From the NCBI GenBank assembly GCA_035763745.1, contig DASUAO010000021.1, positions 108,082 through 172,081 on the forward strand: a stretch of 64,000 bases of DNA, written 5' to 3'. This DNA comes from DASUAO01 sp035763745 (GTDB lineage Bacteria > Actinomycetota > Acidimicrobiia > IMCC26256 > PALSA-555). Made by a program: the position numbers and the translations under genes. Under the pieces are notes generated by a model, which made no database searches, was not told the origin of the DNA, and saw nothing but the letters and a program-made list of their open reading frames with translations. The first letter of the stretch is position 1, and each line of letters starts with the position of its first letter. Of the stretch, positions 1 to 7,898 are shown in pieces.

Positions 1-87
1 AAGCAGTCGGGCATGGGTCGCGAGCTGGGGCCCGAAGGCATCGATCCCTACACCGAGCTCCAGTCGATCATCCTCCCAGCTGGTTGA
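1..87 (+). CDS. Aldehyde dehydrogenase, C-terminal end (5' partial)
   Basis: Only the last 28 codons are inside the window; the reading frame is open at base 1 and stops with TGA at 85-87. The visible residues include KQSGMGRELGPEG followed by YTELQSI, the typical end of NAD(P)-dependent aldehyde dehydrogenases, where this segment forms part of the oligomerisation/C-terminal region. The catalytic Cys and Glu lie upstream, outside the window, so substrate and activity cannot be judged. It is followed in the same direction by an LLM flavin oxidoreductase after 54 bases. Confidence 0.7.
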   Translation, partial: KQSGMGRELGPEGIDPYTELQSIILPAG

Positions 88-141
88 CCGGCCGAGCCGG
101 CTGACTCCGCCCGTCGGGTTCGCCGAGAAGGAGATCGATCC

Positions 142-1122
142 ATGGCCGTGATGTCGATGGCTCGCTTCAACTGCGTGCAGCCCGGGGTACAGGCCGACGA
201 GATGTCGGCGCGGTACCAGGCGTTCGTGGAGATGGCCGGGTACGCCGACGAGCACGGCTTCGCGATGGTCACGCTCGAGGAGCACCACGGTGCGGAGAAC
301 GGTTGGAGTCCGTCACCGCTGGTGATGGCCGGGCTCGTGTTCGGGCGGACCAAGTCCATCGGCATCTCGCTGTCGGCGCTGCTCCTCCCCCTCCACGATC
401 CGCTGCGGATCGCCGAGGACCTCGCGGTGCTCGACCTCGCCAGCGGCGGACGGATGACCACGATCGTCGGTCTCGGGTATCGCCCGTCGGAGTACGCGGC
501 GCACGGCAAGGACTGGTCCGCGCGCGGCGCGCTCATGGACGAGGGCATCGACGCGTTGCTCAAGGCCTGGACGGGGGAGCCGTTCGAGTACCGGGGCACG
601 ACCGTGCGGGTCACGCCCACGCCGGTCACCAAGCCCCACCCGATGCTGCTCGTCGGTGGGACGAGCAAGCCGGCCGCGCGGCGGGCCGCGCGCTTCGGGC
701 TCCCGATGTTCCCGGCCGCGCACCTCCCGGAGATCGAGGCCTACTACTACGAGCAGTGCGCCGAGCAGGGCACGCAAGGGTTCTGCATGATGCCGTCGGC
801 CGACACGGCGATGGTCCATGTCGCCGACGACCCTGATCGGGTCTGGGCCGAGCTCGGCGTGCATTTCCTGCACGAGGCGAGCACGTACGCGTCGTGGCAG
901 ACGCCCGACATCAGGTCGGCGGTGCACTCCCACGCGACGTCCGTCGATGACCTGCGCGCCGAGGGCATCTACCAGGTCCTCACGCCCGCGGAGTGCGTGG
1001 CGCGAGCGACCGAGACCGGGGCGATCAACCTCCACCCGCTGGTCGGCGGCATGCCGATCGAGGCCGGCTGGGACAGCCTGCGCCTCTACTGCGAGCAGGT
1101 CCTCCCGAACCTCCCCCGTTGA
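142..1122 (+). CDS. LLM-class (luciferase-like) flavin-dependent oxidoreductase
   Basis: 326-residue protein with the TIM-barrel pattern of bacterial luciferase-like monooxygenases and F420-dependent reductases: an early EEHHG segment (around residues 47-51), the barrel strand with DLASGGRMTTIVGLGYRPSEY (in two parts, about 96-117), and PHPMLLVGGTSKPAARRAARFG near 175-195. Family members use FMN or F420 to oxidise or reduce small organic substrates; cofactor and substrate cannot be read from the sequence. The start is supported by a Shine-Dalgarno-like AAGGAG ending nine bases before the ATG. It follows an aldehyde dehydrogenase gene, a common pairing in catabolic loci, but whether they share a transcript is unknown. 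A second LLM protein of a different subgroup lies at 23111-24109. Confidence 0.85.
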   Translation: MAVMSMARFNCVQPGVQADEMSARYQAFVEMAGYADEHGFAMVTLEEHHGAENGWSPSPLVMAGLVFGRTKSIGISLSALLLPLHDPLRIAEDLAVLDLASGGRMTTIVGLGYRPSEYAAHGKDWSARGALMDEGIDALLKAWTGEPFEYRGTTVRVTPTPVTKPHPMLLVGGTSKPAARRAARFGLPMFPAAHLPEIEAYYYEQCAEQGTQGFCMMPSADTAMVHVADDPDRVWAELGVHFLHEASTYASWQTPDIRSAVHSHATSVDDLRAEGIYQVLTPAECVARATETGAINLHPLVGGMPIEAGWDSLRLYCEQVLPNLPR

Positions 1123-1325
1123 ACCGGCCGACCTGAGCGGCGGGCCGCGCGGGTCGAGCCGCACCCGACGCAGTTCCCGCCGAGGGCTCGTTCGTCGCAC
1201 ATGGGGAGAACTACCCCTTTCACTCACCGGCGGGGCCGGTCACGATGAGCGGTCCATCCAAGGCCGGGGGTCGAGCGTGCAGGTCGTCGAGCGTTCGAAC
1301 GCGCCACCACGTCCCAGGCCCTTCG

Positions 1326-1331
1326 TAGGGT
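1326..1331 (+). promoter_or_regulatory. -10 element for leaderless start of the LuxR-type gene
   Basis: TAGGGT lies seven bases before the GTG at 1339, the spacing expected when transcription starts at the start codon itself. It favours GTG 1339 over the upstream GTG 1330, which overlaps the element. Inference from spacing only; no -35 is obvious. Confidence 0.5.
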
Positions 1332-1338
1332 GCGCGTC

Positions 1339-2301
1339 GTGACATCTCCTCGGACGCAGCCCTCGGCACCGCTCCGGCTGGCGGCGATCGTGCCGCACAC
1401 GATCGTCCGGCGAGGCATGGAGGCAGTGTTCGAGGCTGCGCCGGAGATCGAGCTGATCCAGATGGGGGTCGAGGCGTCCGACCTCGACGAGTTCCCGCCC
1501 GACGGCTTCGATGCCGTCCTCGTCCTCGTCACGACCCACAGCGGGTTCGAGGACCTCCGCCTGCTCGCGGGCCGAGGGCACCGGATCCTGGGGATGGGCT
1601 CGTCCGAGCATCGCAACCAGGCGCTCGCTGCTGGTGCCGGTGCCTTTCTCAGTGGCGAGTCCGAACCGGACGTGCTGATCTGGGCGCTGGGCCAGGTGGC
1701 CTCGGGAGCACAGGCTGCGTCGGCCGAGCCGCCGCGCCCCGAGATCCGCGTGGCCATCGTCGTGTCGAACCCTCTCGGCCGGATGCTCTTCCCGCCGATC
1801 TTCGACGGGTCGCGGTGCAACGTCGTCGCCACCGCCACCGAGCCCCGGGAGCTCGAGGAAGCCCCACCGTTCGACGTGGTGATCCTCGGCGTGGGCACAC
1901 ACCACCCCGAAGCGCAGACCCGCATCGAGGCTGCGCTCCAGTTCGACCGTCCTGTCCTGTGCCTCGGCACCACTCAGTACCGTGAGGTCGCGCTCGCGGC
2001 GGGTGTGCGCGGGTTCATGCGCGGCGCCGAGGTCCCCGACGAGATCGTGCACGCGATCGAGGTGCTGGCCGAGGGCGGGACCTTTCACCCCGACGAGCGA
2101 GGCAGCCTCACCAGCGTGCTCAGCCCACGCGAGCAGGAGGTCCTCCAGCACCTCGCAGGAGGATGCACCGACCGCGAGATCGGCGACCGCCTCGGGATCT
2201 CGATGCGCACGGTGCAGTCCCACCTCGATCGCATCCGCGAGAAGACGGGCCATCGACGCCGGGCCGAGCTCACGAGGCTCGCGATCGAGCTCGGCGCGTA
2301 G
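1339..2301 (+). CDS. LuxR-family regulator with two degenerate receiver-like domains
   Basis: 320 residues. The C-terminal 65 residues are a clear LuxR/NarL helix-turn-helix: LSPREQEVLQHLAGG, then DREIGDRLGISMRTVQSHLDRI. The N-terminal part looks like two successive receiver-like alpha/beta domains (about residues 10-115 and 130-235), both lacking a convincing acidic pocket and phospho-acceptor Asp, so phosphorylation is doubtful. The target is not known. GTG 1339 is chosen because a TANNNT element sits seven bases upstream; GTG 1330 would add three residues. No sensor kinase is adjacent, so it may respond to a ligand or act as an orphan regulator. A broken copy of its last helix-turn-helix lies immediately downstream. 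Confidence 0.8.
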   Translation: MTSPRTQPSAPLRLAAIVPHTIVRRGMEAVFEAAPEIELIQMGVEASDLDEFPPDGFDAVLVLVTTHSGFEDLRLLAGRGHRILGMGSSEHRNQALAAGAGAFLSGESEPDVLIWALGQVASGAQAASAEPPRPEIRVAIVVSNPLGRMLFPPIFDGSRCNVVATATEPRELEEAPPFDVVILGVGTHHPEAQTRIEAALQFDRPVLCLGTTQYREVALAAGVRGFMRGAEVPDEIVHAIEVLAEGGTFHPDERGSLTSVLSPREQEVLQHLAGGCTDREIGDRLGISMRTVQSHLDRIREKTGHRRRAELTRLAIELGA

Positions 2302-2321
2302 CCCGAGGATGACGGGCGCCG

Positions 2322-2462
2322 CGCCTCGGGATCTCGATGCGCACCGTGCACTCGCACCTCGACCGCATCCGTGAGAAGACGGGACGACGCGATCACGCCG
2401 AGCTGACCCGGCTCGCGTTCGAGCTCGGGGTCTCGACCGGAGGAGACGGCGAGCCGGAGTGA
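2322..2462 (+). pseudogene. Decayed tandem copy of the LuxR helix-turn-helix
   Basis: The open stretch encodes LGISMRTVHSHLDRIREKTG and then RRDHAELTRLAFELGV, nearly identical to the C-terminus of the upstream regulator (LGISMRTVQSHLDRIREKTG, RRRAELTRLAIELGA), with a different ten-residue tail before TGA. A stop precedes it in frame and there is no ribosome-binding site. It starts 21 bases after the intact gene's stop. This is best read as the remnant of a tandem duplication or of a second regulator mostly deleted by recombination between paralogous ends. An internal ATG at 2337 could in theory start a 41-residue peptide. Confidence 0.75.
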
Positions 2463-2527
2463 CCGTGCCCGGTCATCGGGGATGGGATACTCGGGTCCAC
2501 GCCCGCTGACGTCGAGAAGGACCTCCG

Positions 2528-3004
2528 ATGCCCCCTCGCCCGACTGCCACGCGCCGGGTCGCGTGCCTGCTCGCGATGGTCGCCACGGCGGCCACGCTCG
2601 TGCCGGCCGTGCTCGTGCCCGCCGCGGCCGCCGTCGTTCCGGACAAGCCGCTCCCCGTCAAGACGTGGCGCAAGGCCGCCAACGACATCTGTCGCCAGAG
2701 CGGGATCCTACGCAGCGACATCGCCGACGAGGTGTTCGTCGACCTTCCCGCCGACGCGCAGCCGAGCATCGAGCTCATGACGGCCTACGTCGAGCAGATC
2801 GAACCCGTCGTGCAGCAGCAGATCGACTCCATCGATGCACTCCAGGAACCGAAGAACCTCCGGAAGAAGGTCGGCCGGATGCTCGCCACCGCCCAGGACG
2901 AGCTCGACGCGCTCGTCGAGGACCCTTCCATCGGCCTCGAGGCCAATCCGTTCAGCGCGACCGAGCTCGCGGCCAAGAAGCTCAAGCTGAAGCAGTGCTC
3001 CTAG
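2528..3004 (+). CDS. Secreted protein of unknown function
   Basis: 158 residues, not recognised as a named family. Residues 1-35 form a Sec-type signal: Arg-rich start, hydrophobic core (ACLLAMVATAATLVPAVLVP) and an Ala-rich cleavage region. The mature part is mostly helical and hydrophilic, with only two cysteines (about residue 55 and the penultimate residue), which could form one disulfide outside the cell. An AAGGA motif six bases before the ATG supports the start. It sits 15 bases before xseA and could be cotranscribed, but a functional link is not evident. Confidence 0.65.
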   Translation: MPPRPTATRRVACLLAMVATAATLVPAVLVPAAAAVVPDKPLPVKTWRKAANDICRQSGILRSDIADEVFVDLPADAQPSIELMTAYVEQIEPVVQQQIDSIDALQEPKNLRKKVGRMLATAQDELDALVEDPSIGLEANPFSATELAAKKLKLKQCS

Positions 3005-3019
3005 ATCCCCGAGGCGCGG

Positions 3020-4381
3020 GTGCCTGAGGAGTCGCTGTTCGGGGAGTCGGCAGCCGGGGAGTCGGCGCCGGAGGAGCACACATATCGCGTCGGCGAGCTC
3101 GACCAGGCAATCGCGCAGGCGATCGCCGACACCCTTCCACCCAAGGTCTGGGTCCGCGGGGAGATCGCGCAGCTCAAGACTTCGGCGAACGGGCACGTCT
3201 ACTTCGACCTCGTCGAGAAGGACGAGCGCCGAGGTCACGTGCGAGCGAAGCTCTCGGTCGCACTGTTCCGCAAGGATCGCCAAGGGGTGAACCGCACCCT
3301 GCGCGCTGCCGACCTCGCGCTCGGCGATGGTGTCGAGGTGCGGGTCCGGGGTCGGGTCGACTTCTACCCTGCCGGCGGGCGGCTCCAGCTCATCATGGAC
3401 GGCGTCGACCCCGTGTTCACGGTCGGCAAGCTCGCGGCCGAGCGCGCCCGGGTGCTCAGAGCACTCGCAGCCGATGGCCTCCTGGATCGTCAGCAGGCGC
3501 TGGAGCTCCCGCTCGTCCCCCTGAGGATCGGGTTGGTGACCAGCGGCGGGAGCGCGGCGTACCACGACTTCGTCTCGGAGCTCGAGGCGTCGGCGCACGC
3601 GTTCCGCGTCGTGCACGCCGACGTTCGGGTGCAGGGCCAGGGCGCCGACCGACGGATCGTCTACGGCCTTCGTTCCCTCGGTGCACTGGACCTCGACGTC
3701 ATCGTCGTCGCGCGCGGAGGCGGCGCACGGAGCGACCTGGGGGCGTTCGACGGCGAGCTGGTCGCCCGCGCCATCGCGCAGTGCCCGATCCCCGTCGTGA
3801 CCGGGATCGGGCACGAGGTCGATCGCACCGTGGCCGACGCGGTCGCACACACGTACGTGAAGACGCCGACCGCGGCCGCCGGGATCCTCCTCGAGGCGGT
3901 CGACGACTTCAGCGCGACACTGGGGCGGATCGCCCATCGCGTGTCACTGCGCGCCCGGAGTGCGTGCACGATCGCACGTCGGGACCTGCTCGCTCGCTCG
4001 GCTCGCGTGCGGCGCACCGTCCCTGTCGTGCTCGACCGGGAGCGGCGCACTGTCGACGGGCATCGCCGTCGAACCATCGAGGCGGGTGGCCGACGGGTCC
4101 GCGACGCGTCGGCTCGGGTGCTGACCGTGCAGCGGACCATCACGACGTCAGCCACCCGCGGCCTCCGCGACGGCGGTCGCCGCCTGGACGCGTGCGGCGA
4201 TCGTCTCCGGGCGCTCGACCCGCGCCGGGTGCTCGAACGCGGGTACACGATCACGCGGACGAGCGAGGGAGCGGCGATCCGCCGGGCAGCCGACGTCGTC
4301 CCGGGTACCGTCCTCGAGACCGAGACCGCTGAGGGTACGGTCCGCAGCCGGGTGGAGACAGTGGAGGACCAGCAGACATGA
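3020..4381 (+). CDS. xseA: Exodeoxyribonuclease VII large subunit
   Basis: 453 residues, the usual length for XseA. The N-terminal OB-fold (about 20-120) contains VWVRGEIAQLKTSANGHVYFDL, in two parts, the family signature. The central catalytic domain shows RIGLVTSGGSAAYHDF, DVIVVARGGGARSDLGAFD and PVVTGIGHEVDRTVADAVA, including the HExD-type residues conserved in the nuclease core. The C-terminal coiled coil is Arg-rich and ends with a domain containing RVLERGYTITR. With XseB it degrades single-stranded DNA to short oligonucleotides during mismatch repair and recombination. The start is GTG 3020 behind GAGG. Its stop overlaps the xseB ATG (ATGA), which implies translational coupling. Confidence 0.95.
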   Translation: MPEESLFGESAAGESAPEEHTYRVGELDQAIAQAIADTLPPKVWVRGEIAQLKTSANGHVYFDLVEKDERRGHVRAKLSVALFRKDRQGVNRTLRAADLALGDGVEVRVRGRVDFYPAGGRLQLIMDGVDPVFTVGKLAAERARVLRALAADGLLDRQQALELPLVPLRIGLVTSGGSAAYHDFVSELEASAHAFRVVHADVRVQGQGADRRIVYGLRSLGALDLDVIVVARGGGARSDLGAFDGELVARAIAQCPIPVVTGIGHEVDRTVADAVAHTYVKTPTAAAGILLEAVDDFSATLGRIAHRVSLRARSACTIARRDLLARSARVRRTVPVVLDRERRTVDGHRRRTIEAGGRRVRDASARVLTVQRTITTSATRGLRDGGRRLDACGDRLRALDPRRVLERGYTITRTSEGAAIRRAADVVPGTVLETETAEGTVRSRVETVEDQQT

Positions 4382-4608
4382 GTGCAGAGGAACCCGGCTA
4401 CGCCGAGGCGCTCGCCGAGCTCGAGGTCATCCTCGACGAGCTCGAGGGCGACGACCTCGATGTCGACGTCCTCGCCGATCGGGTCCGACGGGCCGGCGAG
4501 CTGTTGGCGGTGTGCCGGAAGCGGATCGAACGCGCCCAGGCCGATGTTGACACGATCGTGACCGAGCTCGACTCCTTCGTCGGACCCGACGACCCCGACG
4601 CCGGCTGA
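4378..4608 (+). CDS. xseB: Exodeoxyribonuclease VII small subunit
   Basis: 76 residues, standard size for XseB. It carries the family pattern YAEALAELEVILDELEGDD, then VDVLADRVRRAGELLAVCR, a two-helix hairpin in which several copies bind the coiled coil of XseA. It is coupled to xseA by a four-base ATGA overlap, the common arrangement for this pair. The acidic C-terminus is variable in the family. There is no sign of truncation. Confidence 0.93.
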   Translation: MSAEEPGYAEALAELEVILDELEGDDLDVDVLADRVRRAGELLAVCRKRIERAQADVDTIVTELDSFVGPDDPDAG

Positions 4609-4627
4609 GAGAGCCGCGCGTGGCGTC

Positions 4628-5371
4628 CTACGAGGCTGCGATCGCGTCGACGGCCCCGGCGAGCGCGTCGTCGAACGGCCAGTTCCCCTCGACGTGCCGG
4701 TTGCCCTCGACCTGCATGTCGTAGAGCCACCAAAGGGTGTAGATGCCGCACGTCAGGACGGTCGCGACGATCCGCCCGACATAGTTGTGCTTTCCTTTGA
4801 CCCGAGACGGGTCGGGGACCGGCAACGACCATCCAAGCCGCTCGTAGATCGTGGCGAGGTCCGCCTCCAGGGCACCTTCGGCACGGTCGTGCGTGTCGAG
4901 GTCCTGGTCGATGAACACGAACCCCACGATCTGCGCGAGACCGGACGCCAGCAATGCGATCACCACCCAGATCACCGGGTCGCGAAACTCGGTTGTCTGG
5001 CGTTGCATCGTCTGCAGCTGCGTCGCGTTGCGTTCGAAGACGGGACGCAGCTCCTCGGCGAGCCCCTGCGATTCGGCCTGCTCCCAGGCGAACGCATTCG
5101 CCCCGGCGAGGAGCTCGTACCGGCGGCGCAGGTGATCACGGTCCCGTCGCATCAGCTGGTAGAAGAGGTAGAGGCCGAAGATGCCGCACGTGAGGATCGT
5201 GAGGACCACGTTGATCCCCGGTCCCGTGAACACGTAGTCGGACTCGGCGCGGCGCCTGTACGCCGACCTGACCTGCTCCAGCGCCGAGGCCGGCGGCGCC
5301 GACCATCCCGACGGGGGCGCGGGCGGCGAACTGTCGGGCGGCGGACTGTCGGGCGGAGGTGGGTTCGTCAT
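4628..5371 (-). CDS. Membrane protein with duplicated DUF4234-like segments
   Basis: 247 residues. The first 40 are Pro/Ser-rich. Two similar membrane-associated blocks follow: INVVLTILTCGIFGLYLFYQ (about 55-75) and VGRIVATVLTCGIYTLWWLY (about 200-220), each with the TCGI(F/Y) pattern of DUF4234-like proteins and followed by charged residues. Between them is another hydrophobic segment (VIWVVIALLASGLAQIVGFVF). Function is unknown; the internal repeat suggests duplication of a two-segment unit. A longer upstream reading frame exists, but the ATG at 5371 has a TANNNT element seven bases before it. It is divergent from the FGGY kinase gene. Confidence 0.65.
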   Translation of the reverse strand: MTNPPPPDSPPPDSSPPAPPSGWSAPPASALEQVRSAYRRRAESDYVFTGPGINVVLTILTCGIFGLYLFYQLMRRDRDHLRRRYELLAGANAFAWEQAESQGLAEELRPVFERNATQLQTMQRQTTEFRDPVIWVVIALLASGLAQIVGFVFIDQDLDTHDRAEGALEADLATIYERLGWSLPVPDPSRVKGKHNYVGRIVATVLTCGIYTLWWLYDMQVEGNRHVEGNWPFDDALAGAVDAIAAS

Positions 5372-5378
5372 GGACGCG

Positions 5379-5384
5379 AACCTA
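5379..5384 (-). promoter_or_regulatory. -10 element for leaderless start of the DUF4234-like gene
   Basis: On the minus strand TAGGTT is followed by seven bases and the ATG at 5371. Spacing matches the other leaderless starts in this window. No -35 was assigned. Confidence 0.45.
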
Positions 5385-5519
5385 CGCGCTGCTGGTGGCC
5401 TCGCGCCCACCGAGCCTTCCCGACGCGCGCTCGCCCCCACGCGTGGGGAGGAACACCTAGTGTCGGGGAGCATCGGCATCGCGACCCGGAGAGGTCGCGG
5501 CCCAAGGGGGTGTTCGTCC

Positions 5520-6932
5520 GTGCCGCTCGTCCTCGGTGTCGCGTCATCGCCCCGTGGTGCCACCGTCGAGCTGCGCGACTCCGACGACGGTCGGGTCTAC
5601 GGGACCGGGCGCGGATCGGTCCCCGTCGACGCCGTCTCGACCGTCGAGCAGGACCCGGCGCTCTGGTGGCAGGCGCTGGTGGACGCCCGCCACGACGCGG
5701 GTGGCGCCCTCGGGATCGCGGGCATCGCGGTGGCCGCGACGGTCCCCGGACTGGTCCTGGTCGACGCGAACGGTCGGCTGCTCCGGCCGGCGCGCCTCCC
5801 CGGCGGGCGCGCGGCCGAGCCGGATGTCCGCGCGCTGGTGGATCGGCTGGGTCCCACCGACTGGTGCGCGGCCACGGGCTCGGTTCCCGACGCCGCGGCC
5901 GCGATCGCGCAGCTGGCCTGGTTGCGTCGATCCGAGCCCGACGCGTACGCCCGCGTCGCCGGGGTGCTCGCGCCGCCCGACTGGCTCACGTTCCGTCTCG
6001 GTCGTCGGGCCGTCACCGATCGCGGCGCCGCATCGACGACGGGCTTCTGGTCGCCTCGTGAGGAGCAGTGGCGCGCGGACCTCCTCGCGCTGGTCGACGA
6101 CCAGCGCGACTGGGGTGCATGCCTGCCGAGAGTGATTGCTCCGGGGGAGCCGGCGGGTGACCGCGACGGCGTGCTGATCGCGGCCGGCACCGGGGACGTC
6201 ATGAGCGCGGCCGTGGGCCTCGGTCTCGCTCCTCACGACGTCGGTATCTCGCTCGGTTCGCCGAGCGCGGTCTTCGCGCTCCGTGAGCGACCCACGGCGG
6301 ATCGGACGGGCTCCGTGCGTGGGTTCGCCGGCGTGAGTCAGTTCCTCCCCTGCGCTCCGACCCTCGACGTCGACACCGCGATCGGGTCGTTCACTCGCCT
6401 CCTCGGGGTGGAACGCACGCACTTCGACCGCCTCGCGCTCCATGCCCCGCTCGGGGCGAACGGGATGGTGTTCGTGCCCCCCGCGCGGACCGGTGGTACC
6501 GGTGCTCTCGCCGGGATCCCCGACGACGTCGGTCCGGAGCTGATCGCCCGTGCGGTGCTCGAAGGTGTTGCGTGCGCAGTGCTCGACGCCCTCGACGACC
6601 TGCGTGCTGCCGACGTACCGATCGGCGGGACCCTCTCCCTGATCGGCGACCCCACGCCCTCTCGCGCGTTCGCGCAGCTCCTCGCCGACCTCGCACAACG
6701 ACCGGTCGCGGTCCCCACGGGCGATCGCGTGGCCACGGGCGCGTGCGTCCTCGCAGCATCGGTCGTGACCGGCCGGCCGGCCGACGAGGTCGCGGCGGCA
6801 TGGCGGCTCGGGGAGGCCCGCGTGTTCGAGCCCGACGCACGGGCTTTGGGAGCCGACGTGCGTGCGCAGGTGCAGCACGCATGGGCGCGCGTGCGGGGCG
6901 ACGAACGGGATGCCCCGGAGGGGTCGACCTAG
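5520..6932 (+). CDS. FGGY-family carbohydrate kinase (XylB-like)
   Basis: 470 residues from GTG 5520, which follows AAGGGG by nine bases; upstream in-frame starts would add unrelated low-complexity sequence. C-terminal landmarks fit xylulokinase-type FGGY kinases: a catalytic-base region RRAVTDRGAASTTGFW (Asp near residue 167), the actin-like ATP site GTGDVMSAAVGLGL (from about 223) and GGTLSLIGDPTPSRAFAQLL. The N-terminal phosphate loop is unusual: where the family has a DxGTT-like motif, this protein has GVASSPRGATVE without the Asp. It may be a divergent sugar kinase, or one with weakened ATP handling. No sugar transporter or isomerase is nearby, so the substrate is unknown. Its stop overlaps the convergent SRPBCC gene by four bases. 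Confidence 0.78.
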   Translation: MPLVLGVASSPRGATVELRDSDDGRVYGTGRGSVPVDAVSTVEQDPALWWQALVDARHDAGGALGIAGIAVAATVPGLVLVDANGRLLRPARLPGGRAAEPDVRALVDRLGPTDWCAATGSVPDAAAAIAQLAWLRRSEPDAYARVAGVLAPPDWLTFRLGRRAVTDRGAASTTGFWSPREEQWRADLLALVDDQRDWGACLPRVIAPGEPAGDRDGVLIAAGTGDVMSAAVGLGLAPHDVGISLGSPSAVFALRERPTADRTGSVRGFAGVSQFLPCAPTLDVDTAIGSFTRLLGVERTHFDRLALHAPLGANGMVFVPPARTGGTGALAGIPDDVGPELIARAVLEGVACAVLDALDDLRAADVPIGGTLSLIGDPTPSRAFAQLLADLAQRPVAVPTGDRVATGACVLAASVVTGRPADEVAAAWRLGEARVFEPDARALGADVRAQVQHAWARVRGDERDAPEGST

Positions 6933-7468
6933 GAGCCGTCCGTTCCCGAGTCCTGTGCAGTGGACTCGCGTGTGGCGGCGCGGGCGCGGCGGCGACGGTG
7001 CCACGCGAGCCCGCCTTCGAGCGCCGCGAGGATCGTGTCGTTGTCGCGCGAGATCCGGCGGTGGACCCAGCGTTCGAGGCCGAGCCGCCGGAACCACGGG
7101 TTGAACGCCTCGTACGTCTCCTCGAAGTGCACCCGCGTGCGCCCGTCACCGAGGTCCTCGAGCCGAGTGTGCCCGGTCGCCCGTGACCACAGGGGCTTGC
7201 CGACCGCGTCGTAGCGCCACGACTCGGGTGGTCGGACCTCGGTGAGCCACTCCCACGACTGACCGACCCCACCCGAGCCGAGGACGCGGGGGACGGGGAA
7301 GTGACAGTGACGCACGAGACCCTCGCCGACCTCGTCGCCGGGATGGAGGATGTCGATGCGCGTGGCGACGTCGCGCGGCTGGGGTCGGTCGTCTGCTCGG
7401 TACCAGAACAGCTCCCACACCTCTTCGCGCGGGGCGTCGACGTCGATCGAGTACGTGTGGCGCTGCAT
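6929..7468 (-). CDS. SRPBCC-fold (polyketide cyclase/START-like) protein
   Basis: 179 residues. It begins RHTYSIDVDAPREEVWELFW, the typical first strand and helix of the SRPBCC hydrophobic-ligand-binding fold, and continues with strands ending in RVHFEETYEAFNPWFRRLGL. The C-terminal helix is Arg-rich. Such proteins bind lipids or act on small aromatic compounds; no catalytic residues can be assigned here. The ATG overlaps the stop of the upstream VOC gene by one base (TGATG), so the two are probably translated together. Confidence 0.72.
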   Translation of the reverse strand: MQRHTYSIDVDAPREEVWELFWYRADDRPQPRDVATRIDILHPGDEVGEGLVRHCHFPVPRVLGSGGVGQSWEWLTEVRPPESWRYDAVGKPLWSRATGHTRLEDLGDGRTRVHFEETYEAFNPWFRRLGLERWVHRRISRDNDTILAALEGGLAWHRRRRARAATRESTAQDSGTDGS

Positions 7469-7854
7469 CAGCCCTCGTTCTCCGGGTGCAAAGCATGGTC
7501 CCACTCGACGAGGCAGAACTCGTTCCCTGCCGGGTCCTGCATCACCTGGAACCGCCCGTCGTCCTCCTCGACGACGTCGCCGACGGCGGTGGCGCCGAGC
7601 TCGACGGTTCGGGTGATCGCGGCCGTGATCCCACGGACGTTCACGTCGAGATGCAGGCGGTTCTTCCCGACCTTGCCTTCGGGCACCACCTGGAACGCGA
7701 GGTGCGGTCCGCCCGGCGTGACCGGCTCGAGCGAGATCCAGGTGGCGTCCCGGGACCGGACCGACGTCCCGAGGACGGCCGACCAGAACTCGACGAGCGG
7801 CTCGGGGTCGTTGCAGTCGACCGCCACGACGTCGAGAGTCCCGATCGGCTCCAC
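7468..7854 (-). CDS. VOC-superfamily (glyoxalase-like) protein
   Basis: 128 residues from GTG 7854. It opens with IGTLDVVAVDCNDPEPLVEF and FWSAVLG, then shows paired beta-alpha-beta-beta units with HLAFQVVPEGK, RLHLDVNV and FQVMQDPAGNEFCLVEW, the usual vicinal-oxygen-chelate pattern. Candidate metal ligands are the His of HLAF/HLDV and the Glu of NEFCLVEW. Proteins of this type act as dioxygenases, isomerases or antibiotic-binding proteins; the substrate cannot be inferred. The start is supported by a TANNNT element seven bases upstream. It forms a two-gene operon with the SRPBCC gene and is divergent from the cystathionine beta-synthase gene. Confidence 0.75.
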   Translation of the reverse strand: MEPIGTLDVVAVDCNDPEPLVEFWSAVLGTSVRSRDATWISLEPVTPGGPHLAFQVVPEGKVGKNRLHLDVNVRGITAAITRTVELGATAVGDVVEEDDGRFQVMQDPAGNEFCLVEWDHALHPENEG

Positions 7855-7861
7855 GCAGGGC

Positions 7862-7867
7862 AGCGTA
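7862..7867 (-). promoter_or_regulatory. -10 element for the VOC/SRPBCC operon
   Basis: TACGCT on the minus strand, seven bases before GTG 7854. It lies only 19 bases from the oppositely directed -10 of the cystathionine beta-synthase gene, so the two promoters overlap. Confidence 0.5.
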
Positions 7868-7886
7868 GGCCGCGACGCGTGCCGGG

Positions 7887-7892
7887 TACCGT
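7887..7892 (+). promoter_or_regulatory. -10 element for the cystathionine beta-synthase gene
   Basis: TACCGT six bases before GTG 7899 implies a leaderless transcript. The -35 region would fall inside the divergent VOC coding start. Confidence 0.5.
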
Positions 7893-7898
7893 GGTCCC

